Under the pieces are notes generated by a model. That model was not told the origin of the DNA. It ran no database searches and saw only the letters and a list, made by a program, of their open reading frames with translations. A DNA stretch of 64,000 nucleotides from Leucaena leucocephala. Taxonomy: Eukaryota > Streptophyta > Magnoliopsida > Fabales > Fabaceae. The stretch covers positions 21,907,001 to 21,971,000 of the forward strand of contig CM073519.1 in NCBI GenBank assembly GCA_037074615.1. Direction: 5' to 3'. The stretch's first letter is position 1. Each line of letters starts with the position of its first letter. The translations under genes and the position numbers were made by a program. Shown here piece after piece: positions 24,661-36,953 of the stretch.

Positions 24661-25819
24661 TATCATGTTATATTATATTAATTCAACATCATTTAAATTA
24701 ATTCAAAGATAATTTCTAAAATATTTAATATTTAAATTTAATCAAAGGATAATAGATAAATATAATATTTTTCCTATTTTCTTATTAATTATTTTATCTT
24801 ATTACTTTTTATTTGAATTGTTTATAGAATATTTGAGTCAAAAAAGATTAGCTCTGAAGATATTGAAAAAGATGACAAAATGGAAGGATACTGAAGATAA
24901 ATAAAGATTATCATTATTTTTTGAAGAGCCAATCAGTGAAGATATCTATATCAACAGGACTCACTCCCAAAAGCTATATAAAGGATCCCAAGACTTCTCC
25001 ATTTAACACACCAACCACCACCACCATCACAATCATCTTTCTCATGTTTTCCAAAATTCCATCCGTTTCTTTCTAAATTCTTGAAGAGATGTAGTTGCTT
25101 GAGTTCCTATATTTTAGAGTAGGAGTTGAACAATTTTATGAGTTGATCTTTTTTCTTTATGCAAGTTTATGATTTCCTAGGTTTAGATTTTGAGACTTGT
25201 ATATGTTGGGTTTCAGTTGAGACACATGTGTGATCAAACTCTTGTGATTTATTATTTCAATTTATGATTTGATATTCTTTATTTAATATCTTTGATTTCC
25301 TTTTATAATTATTTATGTTAGGTTCATATGTTTAGTTATAAAGTGTTCGGTTGAATATCTATGTTAGGGGAACAAATCTATTGTTTAATTTATCACATGC
25401 TAAGTGGATCCTCACTAATCATTCTTGATACAATTGTATGCTAGATCTAGGTATAATTATATATTGTTTGATTATGACCATGACAGTAGTCATGGGTTTT
25501 GCATGATAATGACTTAACATATATAATTGTTATAACTATAATATATTATTGAAAGATGATAGCCACGTATCAATCCTTATGAGCACTTTTCTTATTGGTA
25601 TTTTTTTCTATACTATTATTTTTATTTTATTTTTGTTATTATTTATTTTTACTTTCTAAAAATATTAAGTTATCTTCTACTACTACTCTTTTTTCTTACA
25701 CTTAATCTAATCTATAGTTAAGCCATGTATTGATTCCATGTAAAGAATATGACCTAAATTGACTTCTATACTATATATAAATTAATTTAATAAATAATTT
25801 GAACGCTAATGGGACATCA
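24661..25819 (+). repeat. Gypsy-type LTR, copy 2 (3' LTR candidate)
   Basis: Same sequence family and orientation as 13650-14824, with landmarks in the same order: AGCTATATAAAGGATCC, CATGTTTTCCAAAATTCCAT, TGAGTTGATCTTTTTTC, TTAGGGGAACAAAT, TGCTAAGTGGATCCTCACTA. It ends GGGACATCA where copy 1 ends GTGATATCA. The two copies could be the LTRs of one element of about 12 kb, or two independent insertions; the outer flanks show no clear target duplication. Confidence 0.65.
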
Positions 25820-26916
25820 AGTCTTCAAAGTAAAAAATATGAGATGTGATATTTGATGCCTACATCAACAGTACTCAACATCATTTTCATCTTGGTGTCT
25901 GCTTCAAAAATCAAGTCCCATTTTTGTTCAAAATGGATGAAAGGGTTACTTCTAAAAACAGCAAATCAGAAAGAAACTTGATCACAAGTAGCAATCGATC
26001 ATTAAATCAGTGCCCAATTTGATAAACAATTGGTAAGGCATGCAAAGAATGAAGAATTTCATACTGTCGAAATTGCCAACCCGAAAATCACACATAAAGT
26101 TCCCCAAATCTGATTTCAAAACCACAAAATTGTAGACATTAACAGCTCAGAAGTTTCACTATTGAAGTGCTTTCCTTCGCAAGCTCAGGCGACGACAGTG
26201 AAGTCAGTGCTACCCACAGCGATTATTTTGTGAGAGTTCATCTCCTTATAGTAGAAACCTTAAAGTGAAAATATTCACGACAGAGCAGAAGAATATTTAT
26301 TAAAAATTTGGGTTTTATATTATGCTTATAATAAGGGTATTTTAGACATTATGACATTTGCTTATTTTCTTTCTTGTTAATTTCATTCAACCAAGAATGA
26401 GATATAATATTTTCTTTCTAATTTTCTCTTATTCCTATTTTCTTTCTTTTCAACTTTTCTTTTCATCCAAGTATGGTTTAAAAATATATATGTATATATA
26501 TTCAATACATATTTTTATAAATCATTTAAATTTATAATTTAAATTTTTTAAACACATTTTTCCTAAAAGCATTTATAAACACATTTAGTCAAGTATACAT
26601 TTATTAAAACAATTAATTAAATTTCCCATCATTTTTTTATATCTAAAATGCGACTCATGCAACTATAAAGATAATAATATAATCTAGGGATTTATTAGAA
26701 GGGGTAAATTTGTAAATTTCTTTTAATAAAAATATTAGTTAAAAATTGTATTTTTAGATTTTTTAGAATATTTTTAATAGTATTAATAGATTGGATCAAA
26801 GTGTATGTTTTTAAAATAGATAAGATGTTCATGTAATTAAAGCATAAATGATGGATAGTCAAAGTATCTTACAACAAGAAATATTATTTTTATGTTATTA
26901 AGAAGATAACGGAAAC
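25820..26916. other. A+T-rich intergenic DNA
   Basis: No gene is supported. The first 450 bases are less A/T-rich, without a long frame or recognisable domain. The rest is A/T-rich low-complexity sequence. Confidence 0.45.
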
Positions 26917-29215
26917 TGTTATATCCCGATTTTTTTAGCCTCAAAAGCCCATAAAAGTACCTAATAGATATGTTACTAGGCCTCTTTGAGCATAAGTCTA
27001 AAAAATATATAGAGTTTACAGAGAATAAATTATAAATAATAAAAGTATAAGGATTAAACTATAAATAATAAAAGTACAGGGATTTAGTTGTAAATATGAA
27101 AAGTATATGGGGATAAGTGTGTAAATATAGAAAATTTAAGGGAAATAGAAAAAAGGCATAAATAGAGTTTTGATATTTCAGGTACTAAACTAGAATGTTA
27201 GTAATTTGTAGTAAGGGACTAAAGTAAAATTTGACAAATTCAACGACTAAAGTGTAGTTTCTCAAATTTAGGGGTACAATTATAATTATGATAAAGTTGA
27301 GCCAGCAATAGCCTAGAACTGTCTAAAAATATTTTATTCCTAAATTTTATCAGTAAATAGAGAATGATAATTGTGTTAGGCATATTTTATATAATTTCTA
27401 TCTCAAGTCTCAAATAATTTATATTAATTTCTAAAATTTGGAGGTTATTATAGGATCTTCTAGAACTCAGAATCAGATGAGATTTATAAAAAATTCTCAT
27501 AATTAATATAAGAATTTATGAAACTGACTAAACTGAAAAAGGAGTTCTATATAATTTATAATAGAATTTAAGGTGAAATAAGATACCTAATAAATATTGT
27601 TATGAGAAGTTTCTTGGGAATTGAGCCAATAAAATGTTGGATCTAATCAAAGGCCCAAGTTGGCATCTCAAAGACCCAATAATGTGCTCTAACGATTATG
27701 GGGGCCAGTGTTCAGAAAAATCTTAAAAAGTATGAAATGACAAAAAAGCCCATACGTTATAATATTGAACAAGAGATGAATAGAGGGTATTTTGGTCATA
27801 TAGATATGGTTAAAAGGTTAAAAAGGACACATGAATGATTTACCAGAGTCAGAATATATTCTGATACAATATAAATAAGTATGAAATGATAATTATGCCC
27901 TTAGGGTTAATATAGTAAAAAATAATGAACAAAGGGCATTTCAATCATTTTTCCTAGGGTTAGTAATAAGATAAATACCCAGTCTAACAATGTCAATGGT
28001 AGGAATAATATGTATACTAGATTTAAGGTCAAAAAATATATTATGGAATTTCAAAAAAAATAGATTCATAAAATAGTCTTATTTTTGAGAAATTTGACTG
28101 AGCTAATACCGGATTGGACTAAAATTTTTTCTATCAGTATTTTATCCTATGTTGCACCATACAAGGTCTTATATGATGTCATTTTTGGCTTGGTGCACAA
28201 GACAAGTTGTAAGGAGCAATCTTAGCTATTAGATCAAATAGTCCACATAGTAATCTATTAGATCAAATAGTGCACAAAGTAATTTAAGCCCTTGATTCAC
28301 CTTGCCTTAAATCTATAAATACCCCCTCCAAATCTGCCACACGTGAAGCAAGGTATATATGGGGAAATGCTTCTAAAATGCATGGAGACACAAGGAAAGA
28401 AGAAGAACCAAGTAATAAAAAAAGCTAGGAATCAAGAGCACAATGTAAGTACTTTGATAAGCTTTTAATCTTCAGTTCTAAGAAGAATTATCTTGAGTTA
28501 AATAGCTAGAAAACAATAGAATTTCTCCCCTTACATGGCTGACCAAAACCTGTACATAATTAGGGGAAGGAGAAATTGAGGTTAGAACAAGATAAAACAA
28601 AGAGGATTAAGCTAAAATCAAGTGGTATTAACTTGTAGAATCATGTATATTTGTAATTTCAATCTTGAGTATGCTTCTGCCACTGTACAAAATTTTGGAT
28701 AGGAAGATGAAGTCCATGATTTTGATGCTTCAAATGTATTTAAAATGAAAAATTATGTGGGATAAAGTATAGAAACAAGTATTGGAAGCATTGGAATCAA
28801 AATGATAATTTTTGGAATTTAAGGAGGTGTTGTTCGGTTTTGGACAAATTGCATAGGAGGAGTTTGATTTCCATAATTAAAAGATCTTATTTGAATTCCT
28901 TGGACAAAATTATATAGGATTGATCTAAGGAAATAATTATTACAATGATAAGCCACTAACTCCAAGAATTAAGTTAAGAGTTAAGGGTTTAAAGGGAAGT
29001 AATGTAAAATGTTTATGAAATTGCTCTAATAAGTTGTATACACAATGTAATTGTGTTTAGGTCCATGAGATGTCAAAGGGAATGAGATAAAGAGGTTGAG
29101 CAAGCATCCAATGCTTGGTTGGAGACAAAGGGAGCAAAGAGAAAAAGATAAAATTTTAAGGTAGTGAACTTACCTATTCTTATATGCTTGATTCTCATGC
29201 TTGTGAGTTGATATG
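26917..29215 (+). repeat. Gypsy-like LTR sequence, left part, split by a copia insertion
   Basis: It begins TGTTATATCCCGATTTTTTT, the style of start seen in plant gypsy LTRs. It contains a promoter-like TCTATAAATACCCCC near 28312-28326 followed by leader-like sequence, and has no coding region. The copia element at 29216 interrupts it, and similar A/T-rich sequence resumes at 33784. Identification is from overall character only; no second copy and no primer site were found. Confidence 0.35.
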
Positions 29216-29360
29216 TGTAGAGATATTATACGATATATATAAATATCTTTTAATTATTATATCAGATTAGATATGATATTATTTAGGATTATCTATTGTA
29301 TATATATACCCATTTAGAATATCAATAAAGTATGAGTATTATTTTCTTTCTAAAACAATA
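29216..29360 (+). repeat. 5' LTR of the 29216-33778 copia element
   Basis: Begins TGTAGAGATATTATACG and ends CTTTCTAAAACAATA. The primer site follows immediately. The last three bases ATA are present in both LTRs and are needed for the target duplication to match, so the LTR ends in TA and not the usual CA. Confidence 0.85.
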
Positions 29361-29375
29361 TGGTACTAGAGCAGG
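29361..29375 (+). other. tRNA-iMet-type primer binding site
   Basis: TGGTACTAGAGCAGG resembles the common TGGTATCAGAGC primer site complementary to initiator tRNA-Met, with small changes. It lies directly after the 5' LTR. Confidence 0.65.
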
Positions 29376-29469
29376 TTAATTAGCCGACTTTATTTTTTTC
29401 TAGCAACAATGCTCTTCGTTTCAGGTAGTCACCATCAACTACAATTCAGTATCATGTTCAGGAACCTCC

Positions 29470-30360
29470 GATGGCAACACTCGCTGACTAGGGAGGAGTG
29501 ACAGGTTCTAATCAACTAACCCCTAAAGTTTTACTGTCAGCCGAGTCATACTTGATGCTCATGAGCCGTCTGAAGACTCGTCGAGTTCTATTCTCTATCA
29601 CAATTCCTTCTAGATTTGTCACTCCCGGTGAAGCTATGGTCGACTTGCCCTTGGGGTTTTGTGTTCTAGCAGGATTCCTTCCAGTTTTGCCTATGTTTGA
29701 TCGCCATAATTTATCTATCGAGACTATTATAGTCACTTGTCCTGATCATCTAGTCCTTGCTGATCTTCCTATAGCAAATGATATAGGTTCAGTGACTGCT
29801 ACTTCATTGGCGAAGACTCTTGGTCATAGATCTCTCCTCTTGGTGACTATGTCTATTTCTGTGTTCATTTGGACAGCTGAGCCCATGTTTGATAATTGTT
29901 CATCTGTCCATCTCGTCACCACTGTGGTGATTGTTTGCTTAAAAATTGTTGGTCCAATATGCTTCAAATTAGGCTTATTAAGGATCAAGCCCATAAAAGT
30001 TTAGTAGGGGTGAAGCCCATTTGTTCCTGTGAGACAAGTTTTTTATTTTTTATCTAGTACATCTTCGCTGGTTGGTCCCTAGTGAGACCTTTAGTTGTTG
30101 CTTTATCTCGATTAATAATATCGTTTCTAGTTAGTTATTTTTGTTTCATGTAATAACCTTCGTGGTATTCTCTATTATGGAGACTTGGGTATGGATGTTA
30201 TTCTCTTTGATATGTTTATCTTGGTTTAAATACTCATTGGTCATCTGTCCCTAATGTGATATCTTATTCAGTATTTTTTACTTGAGTATTGTTTCTCGAC
30301 TATTAAATCTTCTTTTGAGGTGCAATAGGAGGATAATTGTGGTTCATCTTATTGTAATGA
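29470..30360 (+). pseudogene. Degraded region in the gag position of the copia element
   Basis: This stretch lies between primer site and protease, where gag should be. A 168-codon open frame (29498-30004) is present, but I recognise no UBN2 domain or intact zinc knuckle in any frame. An ATGGC start near 29471 is followed by a stop after six codons. It is most likely a decayed gag; a replaced or unrelated insert cannot be excluded. Confidence 0.35.
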
Positions 30361-30367
30361 TGACATA

Positions 30368-33300
30368 ATGGAGTATGCCCCATTCATTAAGTATACTGAT
30401 TTACAAAAGTGTGCCACCCCGTCTACTAGTGGTCTTGTGGTGAGAAGTAATATTGATGTATGTCTTCTCTCTTCTTCTAAATGGATCATAGATTCGGGTG
30501 CCACTGTCCATATGACAGGTAACCGTAATTTTTCTTCAACATATGACTCATGCCAATCCTTCAAGTATTACTATTGCTAATAGTTCTTATTATCGTGTCA
30601 TTAGTTCTGGCATAATAAGTCTTACTCCTTCCATTCAGTTACCCTCGGTATTGCATGTACCTGACCTTGCATTTAATCATCTTTCTCCGAGCAAAATCAC
30701 TTGTGATCTCAATTATTGTGTTTCATTTTATCCTCATCACTTCTTATTTCAGGATCTTGTGATAAAGAAGATTATTGGTAGAGGTTACGAATTATGTTCT
30801 TGATGATCAGGGGTCTCATGTGGTGGCTTGAACCGATGTTATCACTCCTTTTAAAGCACATTGTCATTTGGTTCATTTATCTTTATCATCTTTAAAAAAG
30901 GTTTATCCTCAATTTTAGTATTTATTGTCATTAGATTATGAGTCATGTCAATTTGCTAAATATCATTGTCTTCCTTTAATATCTTGAATCAATAAACAGG
31001 CTTCGTCTTCTTTTGAATTAGTGCATTTCGATATTTGGGGTCCATGTCCAATTGAGTCTAAAGCTAGCTTCAAGTACTTCGTTATATTTGTCGATGATTA
31101 TTCCTCCACTACTTGGTTATATCTAATGAAACATCGTTCTAAGTTGTTCTCTCACTTTTGTACCTTTACTGCCGAAACTAAAAATTAATTCCATACTTCT
31201 ATTAATATCTTGCGTAGTGATAATGCTAAAGAATACTTTTTTGAATCATTTCAATATTTCATGCTTCAAAATGGAATTCTACATCAATCTTGTTGTGTGG
31301 ATACACCAGCTAAAAAAAATTACCACTTATTAGAAGTAGCACGTGCACTTTTATTTCAAATGCAGGTTCAAAAACCCTTTTGGGTAGATGCGGTCTCTAC
31401 TGCTTGCTTTCTCATTAATCGCATGCTATCCTCTATTCTTGATGGTCACATTCCCTATACCACTCTCTTTCCTTCGAAATCTTTGTTTCCCATTGATCCT
31501 AAGATTTTTGGTTGTATGTGTTTTGTTCAAGATGTGCGTCCTATTGTCTCTAAATTAGATCCCAAGTCACTCAAGTGGGTCTTTCTTGGCTACTCTCATG
31601 TTCATAAGGGTTCTAGGTGTTTCTCTCATACTCTTAATCATTATCTAGTTTATGCAAATGTTATTTTTCAAGAATATGTTGCATATTTTTCTTCCAACAC
31701 TTTTGCTCCTCCTTCTTCACCTGTGGAGCAGGACACTCTTTGGGTGTATTCTATCATTTCCTCACCATTACCTGGCCCCAACTCCTATACTGGCACCTAG
31801 CCAACAACCTTTGTCTCAGGTTTATACTAGATATTTGAAGGAAACCAATATTGCTATTGTGCTAGATTCAGCTCTGCCATTGTCTGCTTTGTCATCAAAT
31901 CCTACAGTGAGCATTACTCACCCTAAGCCTGACCTAATTATTGACTATGAAACACCTCCTGTATTAGATCCTAATCCCTCCCTTGATTTGCCTATTGCCC
32001 TCCGCAATGGTAAACATACTTGTACTTATCCTATTTCTTCTTTTGTTTGATATGACCACCTCTCCACTACTTCTTGTGCTTTCATTGCCTCTTTAGACAC
32101 AATTTCAGTACCTCAGTCCCTTAATGAGGCCTAGTCACACCCAGGTTGGTGTTATGTTATGGAAGATGAGATAGATGCCCTTGATCGTGCTAGTAGATTG
32201 ACCCCTAAAACTAAGGTTGATGGCACACTTGAATGGCTTAAGGCTTGCCTTGTTGCTAAAGGCTATGTTTAGAAATATGGTGTTGACTACTCTGAAACTT
32301 TTTCCCCAGTGGCCAAGCTCTCCTCTGTTTATTTCTTCATCTCTTTAGCCGCCACTTATGGTTGGGATATCTCTCTATTAGATATCAAAAATGCATTCTT
32401 AAATGGTAATCTTCTTGAAGAAGTGTACATGGAGCAACCACTAGGTTTTGTTGCTCAGGTGGAGCGTGGTAAAGTGTGTCACCTTAAGAGATTCTTATAC
32501 GGTTTGAAGCAAAGTCTACGAGCATAGTTTGACAGATTTAGTACTGTTATGAAAGATTATGTCCTGTGCCAGAGTAAATGTGATCATTCTGTGTTCTATC
32601 AGAGAACCACTGCTTGGAAAATTCTACTAGTTGTATATGTCAATGATATTGTGATTATGGGGAGTGATACCATTGGGATCTCATCACTCAAGTCATTCCT
32701 TAACTCCCACTTTTAGATGAAAGATATGAGATCATTAAAGTACTTCATGGGGATTGAAGTAATGAGGAGCAGGAAGGGCATCTTATTGACTCAGAGAAAA
32801 TATATTTTTGATATGCTAAAAGAAACTGGAAAACTAGGAGCTGGCCCAAATAACTTCCCTATGATTTATAATCCTCTTCTTGATACTAATCATAGAATAC
32901 CGTATGAAAATCCCATTGAAGTTGCTAAGAGCAACCTGTTTGAGAACTTAAAGAGGTAGAGGAGATTGATTGACAAATTGAATTTTCTTACGATGACTCA
33001 GACTAATATCACTTATCCAGTAAGTGTCCTTAGTCAATTTATAGTCTCGCAAACTGTCCGACAATGAGAAGCCTTAGAACATATGTTATATTACTTGAAG
33101 GAATCTCCAGGTCATGGGATATTGTATAATAATCATGGTCACATAGATATTGAATATTTTTGTGATGTAGATCGTGGTGGGTCAAAAGCCACAAGACGAT
33201 CTACTACAGGATACTGTGTTTTTGTAGGAGGAAATTTGGTATATTGGAAAAGCAAGAAATAGAATGTGGTGTCGCAATCAAGTGCAGAAGCAGAATACAG

Positions 33301-33620
33301 AGCCATAGCGCAATATGTGTGCGAGATAGTCTAGATATATTAGTTACTGAAGGAGGTTGGCCTTCAAACCTCATTACTAGCAAAATTGTGGTACGATAAT
33401 AAAGCGACCCTACACATAGCTTCTAATTTGATATTCTGTGAACGCACGAAATATATTGAGATCGACTGTCATTTTATTCGAGACAATCTCAAGGAAAACT
33501 TCATCTCTACAGGGCATGTCAAATCCAGTGATTAATTGGGTGATCTTCTCACCAAAACTCTTAATGGGGTTCGAGTAGATTATCTTTATAACAAGTTGGG
33601 TATGATAAACATATATACTC
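30368..33620 (+). pseudogene. Copia pol remnant: protease, integrase, reverse transcriptase, RNase H
   Basis: Pieces in order are the protease KWIIDSGATVHMTGN (DSG at about 30491), integrase core FDIWGP (near 31028), VIFVDDYSSTTWL, RSDNAKEYF (near 31211), then HLLEVARALLF and FGCMCFV. Reverse transcriptase follows with GWDISLLDIKNAFLNGNLLE (near 32357) and YVNDIVI (near 32637), then RNase H with RRSTTGYCVFVGGNLVYW and SQSSAEAEYRAIA (near 33277), ending DLLTKTLNG. The integrase has lost the segment that normally holds the catalytic Glu (TPAKKNYH in place of the longer usual phrase). The reverse transcriptase YVDD reads YVND. At least ten stops interrupt the frame, so no active enzyme can come from this copy. 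Confidence 0.85.
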
Positions 33621-33623
33621 TAA

Positions 33624-33633
33624 CTTGGGGGAG
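33624..33633 (+). other. Polypurine tract of the copia element
   Basis: CTTGGGGGAG directly precedes the 3' LTR, the position where plus-strand synthesis is primed. Confidence 0.7.
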
Positions 33634-33778
33634 TGTAGAGATATTGTAAGATATATATAAATATCTTATAATTAGTATTTAAGATGACATATGATATTTT
33701 TTAGGATTCTATATTGTGTATATATACCCATTCAGAATATCAATAAAGTATGAGTACTATTTTCTTTCTAAAACAATA
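33634..33778 (+). repeat. 3' LTR of the 29216-33778 copia element
   Basis: Begins TGTAGAGATATTGTAAG and ends CTTTCTAAAACAATA, 145 bp like the 5' LTR, and is followed by the target duplication ATATG. Confidence 0.85.
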
Positions 33779-33783
33779 ATATG

Positions 33784-34500
33784 TTTATGATATGATGATG
33801 ATGTATGTTATGCATAAATGATATATGCTCTGCCCTTTATGAGTTTATGATCATGCATGATATTATAAGGTATTGAGCATGCTAATATGTAAATGAAAGC
33901 TTAAGAAAGATAAAGAAAGTATATCAAACACTTGCATTCATCTTATAGGAATTGAATTGTACGGTTTGCTTTGCTACTGATATTCTCTTGAATCTCACCC
34001 TCCTATAACCAACAAATATAGGTCAATTATGATGGAAAACTTATGCATAATGGAGTCTTACCCTCTTATAACCAACCAATATAGGTCAATTATGATGGAA
34101 GACTTATGCATAATGGAGGAGCTAAGTAATGGAAGAAAGAAAATGAACAAATTGATACTTTAGCTTATGATGTATGGTTTCCCTATTTATGTAAATGCTA
34201 TGTAAAGTGCGTATTTATGTGATAAAATATATAAAATAATTATGGCATATTTACATGATGTATATGAATATATAGGAAGCATATTTGATGGTTTATAAAT
34301 ACTGGATTAATTTATGGAAATTAAAGAAAAAAGATAAAATGGTAAAAATGTAGGTCTTGAAGCAGATTTGTTTTGACTCAAGTTTGACCTAACAAATGAA
34401 GATATTAATTCATGATTTTTTATGAGCATGTATTACACATCCAGAGCTTTAAATGAATAGGTAAAATGCCCCATTTGAATGTGTATATAAAGAGAAATGA
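33784..34500 (+). repeat. Gypsy-like LTR sequence, right part after the copia insertion
   Basis: A/T-rich, non-coding sequence that continues the interrupted host element after the copia target duplication. It contains a 63-bp tandem duplication (33993-34118). The right border is undefined. Confidence 0.3.
33993..34118 (+). repeat. Two tandem 63-bp units
   Basis: Units 33993-34055 and 34056-34118 both run from TCT(C/T)ACCCTC to CATAATGGAG and differ at only a few positions. They lie inside the gypsy-like LTR sequence. Confidence 0.75.
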
Positions 34501-35078
34501 ATTTCTAAGGTTAAGAGATAGAATCTAGAATTTTTAGAATTTACTATTTATAGAATCTAGAATTTATTACATAAATAGTAAACTTTAGCTATTTAACTGT
34601 ATTAAATTAGCCACTAATTGTCTATTTTTATATTTTTTTCCCTTAAAGATAAATTGAAGGGTTTTGATTATAGGTTTGAACCATCTCTGTATGATTTTTT
34701 TTAGAATTAATTATGATTTTTTTAAAGTTTGATTGTTAATGAAATTTACCAAATGAATAGTATCAAAGAGTTAAATTTAAAATTTTTAAATTTTGAGCTA
34801 AAGTAATATTTCTACTAGTTAAATACGTTTCCGAATACGTACTTTCAGAGGTTAAAAGTAGGATACGACAAAAACTGAACAAGACGTTAAACTGATTGAG
34901 GCAATAATTTGAATATTAATGATCTAATCATAGTTGCACTAAGGTCAATCTATTCATGATTAAAATAATATAATTTAATTAAAATATTTGTATAACACGA
35001 TAATATTTAAATAAAAATATATTAATCTATAAGTAAAATAGAACATTCATTCATAGTATAACTTTATTGTGGTTCTAG
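34501..35078. other. A+T-rich intergenic DNA
   Basis: No gene or element is recognised. A short duplication of TAGAATCTAGAATTT occurs near 34520-34570. Confidence 0.45.
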
Positions 35079-35252
35079 TCGCGGCGTTTGGGGAGGCATC
35101 CTAGCTCTTGGGTGCTTAGGTTTACGCCTGAGGGTAATAGACGGTTCGTCCTACCTGACATTAGTATCGCCTAAGAGGAAGGGAGACTTCGCCCTGCCTT
35201 TGGATCGTGGGTGAACCCAACCCCTTTTCAAAAATTCTTGTACAAAAAAAAA
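35079..35252 (+). mobile_element. SINE-like repeat with A-rich tail
   Basis: A sharply G+C-rich 174-bp island in A/T-rich DNA. It contains TAGCTCTTGGGTG (weak box A-like), GGTTCGTCCTACC (box B-like, compare GGTTCGANNCC) 40-odd bases later, a second TTCGCCCTGCC phrase, and ends in TTGTACAAAAAAAAA. The box spacing and A-rich tail suit a tRNA-derived SINE. No target duplication was found, so another repeat type is possible. Confidence 0.4.
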
Positions 35253-36953
35253 CATAATTAATAAAAAATGACATTATTTTAAGCTAAGGAAAAAATAAAA
35301 TTTATCACAATCAAACCATCTAAAACTCTTGATTAAATTGGTAATGATCAGACTAAGCGATTTGAGTTAAGTTTTAATACTATCTTTATAAACAATGAGA
35401 CTAATTTTGTTTTTAATGTTTATGCAGTATGTGATAATCCATTAATGGTCTTTATTTTTAAGAAAATGCGAGACCACAAAAAATTGTATAGATAGAGTTT
35501 GTACCTATCATATGCTTATCATTTTTCTATTATTGCCGAATTTTTCCTATTGTTTTTTCTAAAAATGTAATATACATTCATGTATGTGAATCTTCAATAT
35601 ATTCAGATTCCGAAAATTTTAACCTTATAAAATTCACACAAAAAATAAAAGAAATTATTTTCAAAATTTTAAGGCGCATATTAATTAAGAGGTAGATAAT
35701 TTTTTAAATAATGTAAATTTTTTAAAAAATTATTATAAATTTACAAAATTGAAAATTTTCCCGTTAGCTAAAGCACTTGATGAAATTATCAATACTACAA
35801 TACAAATCGCTATCGAACACTCATTATAGTTTAGGGATGTCGTGCCCATACCCTATTCATATATTCATTTGCCCCATTTGTCTATCACCATCGTGGGTAT
35901 TTATTCCAACGCCTTTAGATGGGCAAAAATATTCTTTAAAAAAGTAGTACCAAAAATAAAATTATGGATTACGAACAATAAAATAAATTAAACTTAAGAA
36001 AAAAATACTAATATAATAAAAAAATTATACCATAGAGTTATGTTTAATATGATTCTAAAAAGAAAAAGTATAATATTTTATTTGTGTACAATAATTGGAG
36101 TGAGTTAGGTTTCATATATTCACTAGTATTAAGGCATACTTTAGGGAGGTACTTATAGAATACTTACCAATAAAATTCTCCCAACAATGGAATTTGAATC
36201 CAAATCTTTAATAATTATATCAACCTTATTTTTAAAATAGGTATAATATTTAATTTTTCTTATTGGTTATCTAAAAATAACGTTACATTTAAAAAAAGGT
36301 AAAATGATAATAATATCTCGCAAGTCACAATCAAAACGAAATAAAACAATATTCTTTTCCTAAAAGCTGAAAATAAGTTATTAATATTATTATAATATTA
36401 GAATAATAATATCAATTATTTAAATCATTTCCATAAGATGAACTTGATTATCACATTTTTTTTGTTTATAATATAAAATATCAATCTTAATTTCTCATTT
36501 TGAAGGACTCCAACGAATTAGAGCATGGGATTGAAAAGACTAATCTCCACACCAAACAAAGCAATCTAGAAACCATAATTTCATTTTCAATTATACAATC
36601 AATAATTATATATGTTCATTGTATGCAGTATGAAGTAAGTCATTCTCATGATTTTTAAATATAATCTCTTATTAAATATTTTATAATTTTTATTTTTATT
36701 ACTTTCTTTTTACCAAGATAGGCCACAAACAATGTCACTTCTAATAATATGAAATTTATAGAAAGTCAAAATATTAGTAAGTCAAAAATAATGACTCGTT
36801 ATAAACTTTGTATGAAGGGGGATTGGACTCACCTAGTAGATCTATTGTAGGGCAATGTCCCCATGTAAAATACTCAACCTCTACGGAGATTCTCTTTAGT
36901 CTTTATGTATGTGAAGGTCATAAACTATAGTGGCAATGGGTATATGAGCCCAA
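35253..36953. other. A+T-rich intergenic DNA
   Basis: No gene, RNA or complete element is recognised in this stretch. Confidence 0.45.

Larger units (their letters stand above)
29216..33778 (+). mobile_element. Complete but dead Ty1-copia element with TG..TA LTR ends
   Basis: The 4563-bp element has two 145-bp LTRs, a primer site, a polypurine tract, copia-ordered coding remnants (protease, integrase, reverse transcriptase, RNase H) and a perfect 5-bp target duplication ATATG (29211-29215 and 33779-33783). By eye the LTRs differ at about 14 of 145 positions, so the insertion is old. Stops, frameshifts and active-site losses run through the coding region. It sits inside gypsy-like LTR sequence and is therefore younger than that host element. 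Confidence 0.9.

Noticed and set aside
29498..30004. 168-codon frame as an independent host gene
   Set aside because: It lies inside the LTR-bounded copia element in the gag position and has no recognisable domain.
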